Source: Gracilaria gracilis
Lineage: Eukaryota; Rhodophyta; Florideophyceae; Gracilariales; Gracilariaceae
Length of the DNA stretch: 64,000 nt
Reading direction: 5' to 3'
Assembly (NCBI GenBank): GCA_030374805.1
Contig: JARGSG010000026.1
Span: forward strand, 124,001 to 188,000
This document shows positions 47,943-57,069 of this stretch, piece after piece. A model generated the notes under the pieces. It was not told the DNA's origin and did no database searches. It was given only the letters and a program-made list of their open reading frames with translations. Every line of letters starts with the position of its first letter. Within the stretch, counting starts at the first letter, position 1. The position numbers were made by a program, and so were the translations under genes.

Positions 47943-48389
47943 TCATGTACTTTGGGGCAAGAAAACGGTGTAGGATAATGTCCAGGACAGAATGAACAGA
48001 GCCATGCTTGGAAACACTCCTTCTCCCTGAATACTGTTGTGCTTGTTAATTTCTTCAATATCAAGTTCGTGGAAAAAGGATAAGATCGCTGTGGGTGAGA
48101 TTATGACAAGAGCGAAGAAAGTGAGAATTGCAGGGAAGCCCGTTAGCTGAATCACACCGAAAAAAGTGCCGACTATGATTCCCATAAGTTGTCGCACCCA
48201 ATGCACGGCTTCCACGGCATCTTCTGGTTTTAGTTCGATGTTAGAATTGAACACTCTTTGCACCAGATATTTTCGCTGTTGTTCTTGCTGTTGTTGCACT
48301 TGCTGCTCTTTCGGGTCTGGCTTTGCATCAACCTCCTTAGCCTTTTGTTTTGATTTGGTATTTTTGGATGAACGCGATCTTAATCCCAT
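47943..48389 (-). CDS. RAB5IF/RCAF1 (C20orf24)-like EMC6-fold membrane protein
   Basis: The ATG at 48389 gives 148 residues. A Gln/Lys-rich N-terminus of about 55 residues is followed by VHWVRQLMGIIVGTFFGVIQ, then LTGFPAILTFFALVIISPTA, DIEEINK and a last helix FPSMALFILSWTLSYTVFLP. This order (W-x-R-Q-L-x-G, G-V-x-x-L-x-G-F, a middle helix, E-G-x-x-x-S-x-A-L-F) is that of the Rab5-interacting protein family PF07019. Members act in the ER multipass translocon (OPTI/GEL complex) and in respirasome assembly. It is divergent from CSP41. Confidence 0.85.
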   Translation of the reverse strand: MGLRSRSSKNTKSKQKAKEVDAKPDPKEQQVQQQQEQQRKYLVQRVFNSNIELKPEDAVEAVHWVRQLMGIIVGTFFGVIQLTGFPAILTFFALVIISPTAILSFFHELDIEEINKHNSIQGEGVFPSMALFILSWTLSYTVFLPQST

Positions 48390-49078
48390 ATTGATCAAGT
48401 AGGTACCTGATGCTTTGAATGAAACCGGAGGGGCTGCAGTTGTGATGAATGTTATAGAGATTTAAACGAAACGGAGAGGAGTGATGATGGTTGTATGCAG
48501 AAAAGGCCTCTGCAAGCTCAGAACGTAGAGACGGTGTTTCGCAACGGAACTGTTGAATTTTGTCTCAAGCTTGGGGCCTATTGCTCAAGTTTCTACAACG
48601 GTACCTCTTAACAAGCAAAGCCGGCCCGTGGGGTACGCGTTGAAGATGCCTGCTGCGGTGCGTGGAAGACCTTCCGCGGTGGCGTGTTCGTTTCGTCAAA
48701 TAATGGACTCGTGCATGGCCAAGAAGCGAACAATGTTCTGTTCTCGGGAGAAAATAGGCATTGATACTTTGGCAACATAATTACGCGCGTTGTTTGATAT
48801 AATTTCCGGTAATAGCGAATTTCGTCTGATATAATTTTGCTGTCTATTTCTATTTCGTAAATTGTGATCCGTAGAGCTGATCGATATCAATTCACCACAA
48901 CCAGAGGTTTCGAACCCGGGTTTCGAACTAGATAGATAGTCCCTACCTGCACAGAAGCTTTGCTTTTGACCCAGCGAGTCTCTCAACACATTCAGTCCCA
49001 GAGCTACAGGCTTCACTTTTGCAGACAAGACCATCAGTTCCATCAGTTTTCCACTAACATCGACATCCATCGCCAAAC
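48390..49078. other. Divergent spacer between RAB5IF and CSP41 genes
   Basis: Shared 689-bp promoter region. TTTCGAACCCGGG near 48908 resembles a Pol III B box, but no tRNA can be folded around it. I see no gene. Confidence 0.5.
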
Positions 49079-50173
49079 ATGTACGCGTTCGCATCATCTA
49101 CATTTGTACACAAAAAGACACTTTCCAATAGAGTATCGATAAGCACGTCTCCGCACCATGCTCCACGCCGGGAGTGGAAAATGATGACTGGAAAGGCCCT
49201 CATCGTCAACACCAAAGGTGGCGGTCACGGTCACATTGGTCTACATTTAGCTCGCGCATTGCTGGAGAAAGGATTGTCTGTCGACATGCTCCAACTCGGA
49301 AAGGAAACCTCGGAGGGTCCAGTTGGCAAGTATCCACAGCTCGCCTCTGAATTCCCTTCCTCTTCCTTTTCCGTGCGCTATGGAGACGTCGTCACGGACG
49401 AAGCGGTGGGAAGTGGATATGACGCTGTGTATGATAACAACGCCAAGTCGCTTGAGGACATAGCCCCGGTCATTAAAGCCGGAAAGGAGGGCGCCGAAGT
49501 TTTCTACGTTTCTAGTGCTGGCGCTTACAAATACGATCCAAATGTGGCGCCACATTTGGTTGGCGACGCTGCGAAAGGGCCGACCATTGATGTTGAGAAC
49601 GCACTTCGAGACAGTGGAGTCAGTTCTGTCAACTTCCGACCCACTTACATAATCGGATATGCTAGTTCGAAGAGAGAGTACACTGACTACTTTTTCGATA
49701 GAATTGTGCGTGACAGGCCAATTCTTTTGCCGGGGTCTGGAAGCGAATTAACTTGTCTCACCGATGTGCGAGACGTAGCTGCAATGCTTGCAGCCGCGGT
49801 GGGAAAGGGTCTGAAGAACGAGACAATGAACATGGTCAACACGCGATGCATTTCATTCGGCGGAATTGTAAAGATGTGTGAAAAGGTATGCGAAAAGAAT
49901 GCGAAAGTGGTTTATTACGACCCAGAGCAGATGAAAGATAAGGTCGAAGGGTTTCAGGTGAAGAAAGCCTTTCCATTTCGCCCACGTCACTTTTTTGCAG
50001 ATCCATTCGAAGCGCAGGTCAAGCTGGGGTGGGAACCTCAACTCTCTGGCACTAGTGAAGGGCTCCTGAAGACCTTGGAGCTCTGCTATGAGGAGTACTT
50101 AAGGTTGAAGCTACACGAAAGGCAGATGAACTTTGAGCTGGATGACCAAATTTTGGAGAACATCGAGGCATAA
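49079..50173 (+). CDS. CSP41A: Plastid CSP41-like (stem-loop RNA-binding, NAD-epimerase fold) protein
   Basis: This 364-residue protein has an N-terminal ~35 residues rich in Ser, Thr and basic residues (a plastid transit peptide), then a Rossmann strand ALIVNTKGGGHGHIGLHLAR at about 40-59. Family motifs follow: FYVSSAGAYKYD, NFRPTYIIGYASSK, YFFDRIVRDRPILLPGSGSE and DVRDVAAML. The block FFDRIVRDR-x-x-x-L-P-G-S-G is closer to plant CSP41a than CSP41b. CSP41 proteins are atypical short-chain dehydrogenase-like RNA-binding endonucleases in plastids that protect or process rRNA and mRNA. The usual SDR Tyr-x-x-x-Lys pair is replaced, as in the family. It stands beside a divergent RAB5IF gene. Confidence 0.9.
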   Translation: MYAFASSTFVHKKTLSNRVSISTSPHHAPRREWKMMTGKALIVNTKGGGHGHIGLHLARALLEKGLSVDMLQLGKETSEGPVGKYPQLASEFPSSSFSVRYGDVVTDEAVGSGYDAVYDNNAKSLEDIAPVIKAGKEGAEVFYVSSAGAYKYDPNVAPHLVGDAAKGPTIDVENALRDSGVSSVNFRPTYIIGYASSKREYTDYFFDRIVRDRPILLPGSGSELTCLTDVRDVAAMLAAAVGKGLKNETMNMVNTRCISFGGIVKMCEKVCEKNAKVVYYDPEQMKDKVEGFQVKKAFPFRPRHFFADPFEAQVKLGWEPQLSGTSEGLLKTLELCYEEYLRLKLHERQMNFELDDQILENIEA

Positions 50174-50777
50174 CGAGAACGGCCCGTAAACTGAAGACTG
50201 GGACAAAGGTGTGTTAACAGATAAACATTGGTGTTGTGTAGGGGACATGATTTCCATCTCTCCCAGTCACTGTACATATGTAGCAGATGACGTAAAGGAT
50301 TCAAGGGCCTTACTGCAATCAGGTGGCACAAACGGTTTTGATAAACTCTTGCGCACATGTCTGCAACAATGTCAAACGTTTGGCCTATGTAACTATATCT
50401 ACACTCTGAGCTACCCCTGATGAGCTCCCAGCCGTGTTTCCTTGAAGACAACTAGATAGATCAAAATTGCAGCTTCTTCCGTCGTTCATCACCGCACATG
50501 CAGATTAACAAGCCTCGCCAAACAAGTGCATGCAAGGAACGACGACAGGTACAGAATGTGTTGTACATTAGTTTTCTTTTACTGTTTTGCGAAGCCGTTA
50601 AATCATTGTAAAAAGCCGGAACGAGATCCACGAAAAGCGGAAGTGGGGAAGGCGTGAAAGTCCTGAGGGGAAAAAGGCGTGCAGATTGAAAAGCAATTCG
50701 AATAGACACGAACACAAGTCGATCACACAAGAGAGAAACAAGCGTAGAAAGAAATAGAGCGCACCCGAACAAAAGAC
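50174..50777. other. Spacer between convergent CSP41 and Hog genes
   Basis: I see no gene. Both transcripts end here. Confidence 0.5.
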
Positions 50778-52130
50778 CTAGTTAATGATCGAACCACTCG
50801 GCATGTAACTCGCAAGCACGTCAGCGCCCGCCTCAAACGCCGTCATGCAGAAGCCAAGACGAGAGTAAGCAGCCCGAAGCGGTGCCAAAAGCGCATGCGC
50901 CATCTTGGGTTGCACGGCAGTGGTGTATGTACTTGCCAATACGCCGTTGACAACGATGTCACCCTGCACAGTTTGCGGGTTGAACAAGCCAGTTGCTTCG
51001 ACGGAAGACACCCGTGTCACTTCTGCAAGCGAGGAATCAGCCAATGTAAGAGTATCTCCCTTGTTGACAGTTGAAGCGGCGCTCAGAAGGCCGTTCACGT
51101 AGAGGTAGTGACCGCGAGTGAGAGAAAGCTCGTGACCAGAGGAAAGCTGGAGGCGCACGAAGTTGTGACGGACATCCGAGAGCTTATGAGTAAACATGAA
51201 CACCTCTGAGAATGTGTCCGGAGCAACCATGACGCGGTCGCCAATCTGGACATCGACCATGTTCTTGACGGAGCCATCCTCAAGCTGAACGGTGGCATGG
51301 GACGGGAAACAGACCGGACCGTCTTCCGGAGAGGGAGAGACTTCCTCGTCAGTGGGGAAGAGACCCGAGTCGGTATCACCAACGATGCCGGGCAGTGTGA
51401 GACCGGTGCCATCATCTGTAGTTTCCTCGTCGGTGGTGACCGCACCTTCGGTACCGTCTTCAACGGGAGTGGGGGTCTCCCCCTCTGTGGTAGTGTCCTC
51501 ACCTGTAGTTTCCGGAGTTTCAGACGAGACGGGGAGCGGAGCCGGTGCAAATGTGAGTTCACGAGGCGGGGGGCTCTCGACCGGGTCGACTGGATCGTCG
51601 GTGGGCAAGACGGGCAGCTGTGTGGGGATGGGAGTGATCGGTTCGGGTTCGGCACCTGGGGTGATTGGGACGGGTTCGACACCTGGGGTGATGATGGGGG
51701 TTTCGATGGTGGTGAATGTAGGAATAGTAGTAGTTTCAGAGTCCATGCCATCTTCAGGATCTTCGGTGGGCGATTCCATGACGTCCTCGACAACCATTCG
51801 AGCGGGTGGCACATTGGTGCCCGGCAAGATGGGGCGGAAGACACCGGTTCCATCGTTGGCGGCGGTGGTGAAACCGTGGATTACGGCGGGTTCACCTTGC
51901 TGACGGACAACTAAGCCCTTGGTGTCGGTGTCGGTTGAGAGGTGCTCCATGTGGGCGAGGTACACAAGCTCGCGGTCGAGGGAGAGCTTCATGCGACGAA
52001 TGGATTCCTCCAAAGACGTGGAGGGATGTTTGTCGGGCGAAAGCGGCCCTACATCGGCGGGCTGCACAACGACGGCCGACGAGAAAGTGAAGAGCGCGGA
52101 AAGCGCGGCAAGCGCGAACGAAGTGCGCAT
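50778..52130 (-). CDS. Secreted protein with mucin-like stalk and C-terminal Hog/Hint autoprocessing domain
   Basis: The first ATG, at 52130, begins MRTSFALAALSALFTFSS, a clear signal peptide cut near SSA-VVV, giving 450 residues. Residues 25-105 contain an acidic/helical segment; 110-270 are a Pro/Thr/Glu/Ser stalk with VPITPGAEPEPITP-type repeats. The Hint domain starts at Cys274 (VCFPSHATVQLEDGS, MVDVQIGDRV), the position of the self-cleaving Cys of hedgehog (there GCF). RLQLSSGHELSLTRGHYLYV follows with the conserved histidines and DIVVNGVLAS near the end. Residues 405-450 resemble the extension that carries a sterol-binding region in hedgehog, but with no strong match. Autocleavage would release the stalk. 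No Hedge signal domain is present, so this is not Hedgehog itself. Confidence 0.88.
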   Translation of the reverse strand: MRTSFALAALSALFTFSSAVVVQPADVGPLSPDKHPSTSLEESIRRMKLSLDRELVYLAHMEHLSTDTDTKGLVVRQQGEPAVIHGFTTAANDGTGVFRPILPGTNVPPARMVVEDVMESPTEDPEDGMDSETTTIPTFTTIETPIITPGVEPVPITPGAEPEPITPIPTQLPVLPTDDPVDPVESPPPRELTFAPAPLPVSSETPETTGEDTTTEGETPTPVEDGTEGAVTTDEETTDDGTGLTLPGIVGDTDSGLFPTDEEVSPSPEDGPVCFPSHATVQLEDGSVKNMVDVQIGDRVMVAPDTFSEVFMFTHKLSDVRHNFVRLQLSSGHELSLTRGHYLYVNGLLSAASTVNKGDTLTLADSSLAEVTRVSSVEATGLFNPQTVQGDIVVNGVLASTYTTAVQPKMAHALLAPLRAAYSRLGFCMTAFEAGADVLASYMPSGSIIN

Positions 52131-53919
52131 GATGTGATCGACGCAAGAACGGCGGGCGGACAAGGAAGAAGCGAAAAAGAAAAGGCGATGGAGGAGAAAG
52201 GCGCGGGAAGTAAGGGAGGAGGGTGGTGGGGTGCGACGGATGGGGTGGAGCGCAGCGGCCGGAGTGCGGCGCAGCGTGGCGCTTAAGACGGTTGTGGGAA
52301 TGGCGGCGTGCTACGTCCGCAAAATGGCGCACGTTGAGCGTGCGTGACACGCAAACGGCGCTGGCCAGCAATGAAGCGAACGCTTTCGACACTTGGCGAT
52401 GCACGACACGTGTTGGCGCGCGATGGTTCGTTACAGAAGCGACGCATGGCGCTCGCTGCCGCGCGCTTGGACGCGTGGCTCGGCCGTCGTCACACTGTCA
52501 CTGCTGTGCGCGTTCACCGATTTTTGATTTACACTGGTGGCTGGCGGAGTTGGCGCCTTGGTCGCGGTTGGAAGGCGCTATGTATAGCGTCGCGCGTCCT
52601 TCGCGCCACGCGCCAAGCGCCGCGCCGCTTGCTCGGCTGTCGCCCGACGCCCGACGCCCTGATCTTGTTCCTTGCCGCAGTCGCTCTCGCACTCTCAGCG
52701 TCTGAGCGCGCGCCTGCAAGTTGAAGCTTTCAACACACACCCGTCCGATGTGCTTGATCACGGCTCCGCCCTGCAGCGCCGCTGCAGCGGCACACGCTCG
52801 ACGCCGCACAATTTTCACACCACATTTTCACCGTTACACGCCATCATTAGAGTTTCCTAGACGTTACCGACAGGCGCCACAACCCCCCACGTCACCATTA
52901 ACTACACCTAGCCGTCCCCCCACAGCTCGCCCACAAAACCTTACACCAGCGCAAAATGATGGTGCCGCCGCCGCCCGCCCCCCACCCCCCTTCAAACCCT
53001 CTTCATGTCATCCTCCGAGGGAATCCCGGCCTATCTCCTTCCGCGCGCGTACCTCGCTGCCCGTTCTTCATCACCGACGTCCGCCAAGGCCCGCGTGTAT
53101 CTTAATTCGCTCATACAGCTTTGTGTTCATCCATTCCGATGGGCCGTTTCCCTCTTTCTGTAGTTCGTTCACCTTGTTTCCAAATTCTTTCGCACCAGGT
53201 AGAAACGACGTGAAAACGACTAAATGAGATGTACGACGTACACTGGTTCAAAACGGATATCTTACTTGTCAGCACTGTGTGCTACATGTAAAGCCAACTT
53301 GTTAGCACACCGCGCTTGGCAAAACCCCGCTTTCAGGCCAGCCCTGGTATAGATACAAACAAATTCGCGTTTACAGTCTCTCACTATGTCTCGTCTACAC
53401 TTCCCTCAACGAGCACGCGAGGAGAGACGCCCCTGGCGCGCACACACCACAATCCTAAATCATACAAACGTACTGGTACTAACCACATTCATACCACACT
53501 AATCTCGAGAGCGTTACTTAAACCGCTTATAAAGAATTATCCGCTACATTCCCGCCGTCTCCCGGCGTCTCGAGCGCCAGTAATGTTGTCTCCCGCTGTC
53601 GATGAGACCATGGATTTCCACAACGGAGAGTTTGTTGCCTCAAAAACCGCCCGCCTCAGGTCCCAGAGTGGGTGAGGAAGAGGGAAGGAGTGCAACCACT
53701 CTCTCAAGACCCATCCAACTTTGCGCTTCCTTATAATAATATATCATACAAAGCACCTATGTATACCGCGTTTTAAGGGCAGGTGATATCTATCGGATAC
53801 GTTTGTATCATACATTGTATCACGAGGCGGGATCACAGATCCAGTTGATTATTAGTTAGCTCAGCGCACCCAGCGTGCTGACAGTGGAGTTCCACTGCCC
53901 ACACCTCGATCGAAGTCGT
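52131..53919. other. GC-rich promoter of Hog gene and downstream region of GalE
   Basis: The region up to about 52.75 kb is GC-rich and CpG-rich and opens long motif-free frames on both strands. 52.75-53.25 kb is C/CA-rich. I see no gene. A short frame at 53583-53675 is not supported. Confidence 0.5.
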
Positions 53920-54960
53920 TTACTGCGCCTTGGAAGCATAGCCGTTGGGGTTGCTCGATTGCCAACGCCAGGTATCGGCGCACATCTCCTCCACGCCCAG
54001 TTTGGCTGTCCACCCCAGAAACTCCTTAGCAAAGCTAGGGTCAGCATAAAGAATCGTGACATCCCCTTCCCTTCTAGCTGCTGGTTTATACTCAAGCTGA
54101 CGCCCGCACGCCTTGGACATACCGTTCAACATGTCCAGCACCGAGTATCCCTTCCCAGTACCCAGGTTCACAGACACGCACCCCGGTTGTTCATGCAGCT
54201 TCTTGAGTGCGGCCACATGCCCCTTCGCAAGATCGACCACATGAATATAATCGCGTACGCCAGTTCCGTCGGGTGTATCGTAATCCATTCCAAATACGGT
54301 GAGAAACTCGCGACGGCCTACTGCCACTTGCGCCACGTATGGCATGAGGTTGTTCGGAATTCCACTAGGATCTTCTCCGATTTTACCTGAACTGTGTGCT
54401 CCGCACGGATTGAAATAGCGTAGAATGAGAATGTTCCACGAGTTGTCGGCCTTGTACAAATCGCGAAGAAACTCTTCAATGAAAAGCTTTGTGCGCCCGT
54501 ACGGATTGGTGGCACCAATGTCAACGCTTTCTGTGACGGGCATTTTCTTCACCAGCCCGTACACCGTGGCCGACGACGAGAACACAAAGTTCTTGCATTC
54601 GTATTTGGTGAGAAGGTTGAGCAAGTGCAAAGTACCAGTCAGATTGTTGTGGTAGTAGCGAATAGGTTGCTTTACACTCTCGCCGACGGCCTTCAAACCG
54701 GCAAAATGAATGCAAGCAAAGAACTTAAACTCTTTGAAAATGGCCTCCAGCTCGTCAAAGTGGAGCAAATCAACCTTGCGGAACACAATGAGATCCGGGC
54801 GTCCTGTGATCTCACCGACTCGAATGAGAGACTCTTCTGAAGAATTGTCCAAATTGTCCACCACCACGGTAGTATACCCCAATGAAACCAGCTCCAACAC
54901 TGTGTGAGAGCCAATGTATCCAGCGCCGCCAGTAACCAGAATCACTTTATCACCGGCCAT
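53920..54960 (-). CDS. GALE: UDP-glucose 4-epimerase
   Basis: With the ATG at 54960 it has 346 residues, the usual length. It opens [20 protein letters not shown] (NAD-binding GxxGxxG), and contains [21 protein letters not shown], a SSSATVYG serine (catalytic), [10 protein letters not shown] (Tyr-x-x-x-Lys), and [12 protein letters not shown], all diagnostic of GalE. It interconverts UDP-glucose and UDP-galactose in the cytosol, feeding galactan and floridoside synthesis in red algae. A longer frame with a start at 55053 exists. It would add 31 poorly conserved residues and is less likely. It is divergent from PDCD2. Confidence 0.96.
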   Translation of the reverse strand: MAGDKVILVTGGAGYIGSHTVLELVSLGYTTVVVDNLDNSSEESLIRVGEITGRPDLIVFRKVDLLHFDELEAIFKEFKFFACIHFAGLKAVGESVKQPIRYYHNNLTGTLHLLNLLTKYECKNFVFSSSATVYGLVKKMPVTESVDIGATNPYGRTKLFIEEFLRDLYKADNSWNILILRYFNPCGAHSSGKIGEDPSGIPNNLMPYVAQVAVGRREFLTVFGMDYDTPDGTGVRDYIHVVDLAKGHVAALKKLHEQPGCVSVNLGTGKGYSVLDMLNGMSKACGRQLEYKPAARREGDVTILYADPSFAKEFLGWTAKLGVEEMCADTWRWQSSNPNGYASKAQ

Positions 54961-55350
54961 GTCGTCGTAGGTAAACAAGCCGCGTAAACACTGCAAGAAG
55001 GTAAACGGAAGGGCGTCTGCAATCAAAGAGAGGAGCAGCCGTTCAGGTCGCACGGCGGACGGAGAGGGGCGGAGGACTTAAGTTGGCAACGCTCAAACAC
55101 TCGCCAGCGTGCGGCAATGCGGCGACAGCGAAACGAGCGATTGTGCAGCGGCGGTGCTGTGCTGCATGCAGCAGAAGCGGCAACCAGCGGCTCGTCGGCC
55201 CGATACGCCTCGTATGACAACGCGCACATGTTGCGTATCATCCAATCAGCTTCGCCGTCGCTGAATCGAAAAAATGCACCACGACGGTGGCGGTCGATGA
55301 TGACGTCTGCCCGTCGTCGGTCTCATCTCGCCGACGACGGCTTGTCGGCC
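54961..55350. other. Divergent promoter of GalE and PDCD2
   Basis: 390 bp between the two chosen ATGs. The plus frame is open through it from 55117, so PDCD2 could start earlier. Confidence 0.5.
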
Positions 55351-56472
55351 ATGGCCAACGGCAAGCGCTTTCGAAACGTCGTGCTCGGCTTCGCGGAGCC
55401 ATGTGACGAACGGACCAACTTACCGTCAAGCTTCGCGTCCAAGGCCGGTGGATTGCCAGTGTGGTTACTCAGGCCGCCCAACAGGCCGCCCGCGGCACCG
55501 AGATGCAACGTTTGTGGGCAGACGCAGCGGTTCTTACTTCAGGTCTACGCGCCATTGGAGAAGCAGGTGGTAGGACATGACAACGCGTTTCACCGCGTTT
55601 TGACGCTGGCCATCTGCATGAACGGCGGCTGCGCGCGATCGACGCAATGCGTGAGCGTGCTACGCGCACAGCTGCCCAGACGAAACCAGTATTATGCATG
55701 GGATGCGGAGGAGGAGCACGACGTGACGGTGGAGCACATTTTGGAGGATGTTTGCGATGTGTGCGGCTTTCTGGGACAGACGAAGTGTGGCGGCTGTCGA
55801 CGCGTCACGTACTGCGGCAAATCTTGCCAGGCGAGTCACTGGAAGAACGGCCATAAGCAGCAGTGTGCCAGCAGCAAATCGGACCATGTGCAAAGTGTCA
55901 AGTCGCTGCAGTTCAACGAGGTGGAGATTGTGACGGATGTGCATCCAGATGTGTCGCTATCCGACTCGGACGACGACTCGGACGACGACGACGATGGCGA
56001 TGAAGAGTGTTCGCAAAGCACGCACGTACAGCACGCGCAAGTGAGAGGCACATTCCAAGACGCGGACGAAAGCGAACTACCGGAGGATCTGTTTGCGCCG
56101 CGCAAGGGCCGCACCACAGACGCTACGTACGACCGCTTCTGCAAGGTAGTATCGTCTGCATCGGACCAAGTGATTCGCTACGAGCGCGCGGGCCGCGAGC
56201 TGTGGGGAGGCAGCGCCAGTCAATGCGATCAGGTGCCGGACTGCCAGTCGTGTGGCGGCAGGCGCGTGTTCGAGATGCAGGTGATGCCGCAACTTCTGTA
56301 CTATATCTGTGAACGCGACGGGCGCGACGCCACCATCGAACGACTGGCCACGCGCCTGCGCAACGACCTGGACTGGACCACCATCTGCGTGTACTGCTGC
56401 GAGAACAGCTGCGGCCGTGGCGGCGAGTACGTGCGCGAGTTCGCGTGGGTGCAGCCCGCCACCAGCGGCTGA
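55351..56472 (+). CDS. PDCD2: PDCD2-like protein with MYND zinc finger (uS5 chaperone family)
   Basis: From the ATG at 55351 the protein has 373 residues. It starts MANGKRFRNVVLGFAEPCDE, and LGFAE is the usual start of PDCD2. A second motif is SKAGGLPVWLLRP, then CNVCGQTQRFLLQVYAPL. The MYND finger is CDVCGFLGQTKCGGCRRVTYC with SHWKNGHKQQC. After an acidic spacer the C-terminal domain has DQVIRYERAGRELW, VPDCQSCGGRRVFEMQVMPQ and DWTTICVYCCENSC. ATGs at 55300, 55297 and 55117 are also in frame but add sequence unlike the family. PDCD2 binds ribosomal protein uS5 (RPS2) as a dedicated chaperone and supports 40S assembly. Confidence 0.93.
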   Translation: MANGKRFRNVVLGFAEPCDERTNLPSSFASKAGGLPVWLLRPPNRPPAAPRCNVCGQTQRFLLQVYAPLEKQVVGHDNAFHRVLTLAICMNGGCARSTQCVSVLRAQLPRRNQYYAWDAEEEHDVTVEHILEDVCDVCGFLGQTKCGGCRRVTYCGKSCQASHWKNGHKQQCASSKSDHVQSVKSLQFNEVEIVTDVHPDVSLSDSDDDSDDDDDGDEECSQSTHVQHAQVRGTFQDADESELPEDLFAPRKGRTTDATYDRFCKVVSSASDQVIRYERAGRELWGGSASQCDQVPDCQSCGGRRVFEMQVMPQLLYYICERDGRDATIERLATRLRNDLDWTTICVYCCENSCGRGGEYVREFAWVQPATSG

Positions 56473-57069
56473 AGCACCGCACCAAAGCCGCCGCGCAACG
56501 CATTCAGCACCACGTTTCCCGAAACGGCTCTCTGACAGTGCTTACAGTAAAGTAGCTGGTGGCCGTGTGCGCACAGAGTGCGCGGGTCAAGCGCTGATTT
56601 CGGCTGCTACTTGAGCGCAAGCTCCGCCCGCCTGCGAGTGTGTGTGCGAGTGTTGTGCGCCCCCGTGCTTGCCTGCCATCTCTCTCTCCCCCTCCCTCCC
56701 CCCCCCCCCCCCCCCCCCTTCCCCCTAATTCTCCCCCTTTCCATTTCCCCCTCGTCGTGCTTTCCTTCCCCGAAACCGACGTCCGCTTCTTGTTTGGTAA
56801 GCGCATTTTGCTGCGCCTTTTTCGCCTTCGAAACGCGTACCGTTTGTTGCTTGTGTGTGCGCGCTGCGCTTGTCGCGCGCGGTTTTTTCTGTCTCTTGTG
56901 CCTGTCTGTTTTTGTGCGCTGCTTGTGTGCTTCAAGCGCGTCGTTTTCTATTCCGTTCACCTATTTCTAGCGCCCCTCCTCCCCCACCCCCCAACCCCCA
57001 ACTCCGCCCCCTCCCCGCTTCTCTCCATTTTTCTTTGTTTGAGCTCACTTGCGTGTGTCTTCGTCCTTC
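56473..57069. other. C-rich leader/promoter of the ataxin-2 gene
   Basis: A 21-base C homopolymer lies at 56698-56718 within a C/T-rich plus strand. I see no gene. Confidence 0.5.
56698..56718 (+). repeat. C21 homopolymer
   Basis: Twenty-one uninterrupted C, preceded by C/T blocks. It is likely to be length-variable and error-prone in sequencing. Confidence 0.9.

Noticed and set aside
48900..48960. Possible tRNA around a TTTCGAACCCGGG box
   Set aside because: No A box or cloverleaf can be folded around it.
51095..51914. Long frames on both strands inside the Hog gene
   Set aside because: The Pro/Thr repeats open all frames. Only the frame with the signal peptide and Hint domain has coherent features.
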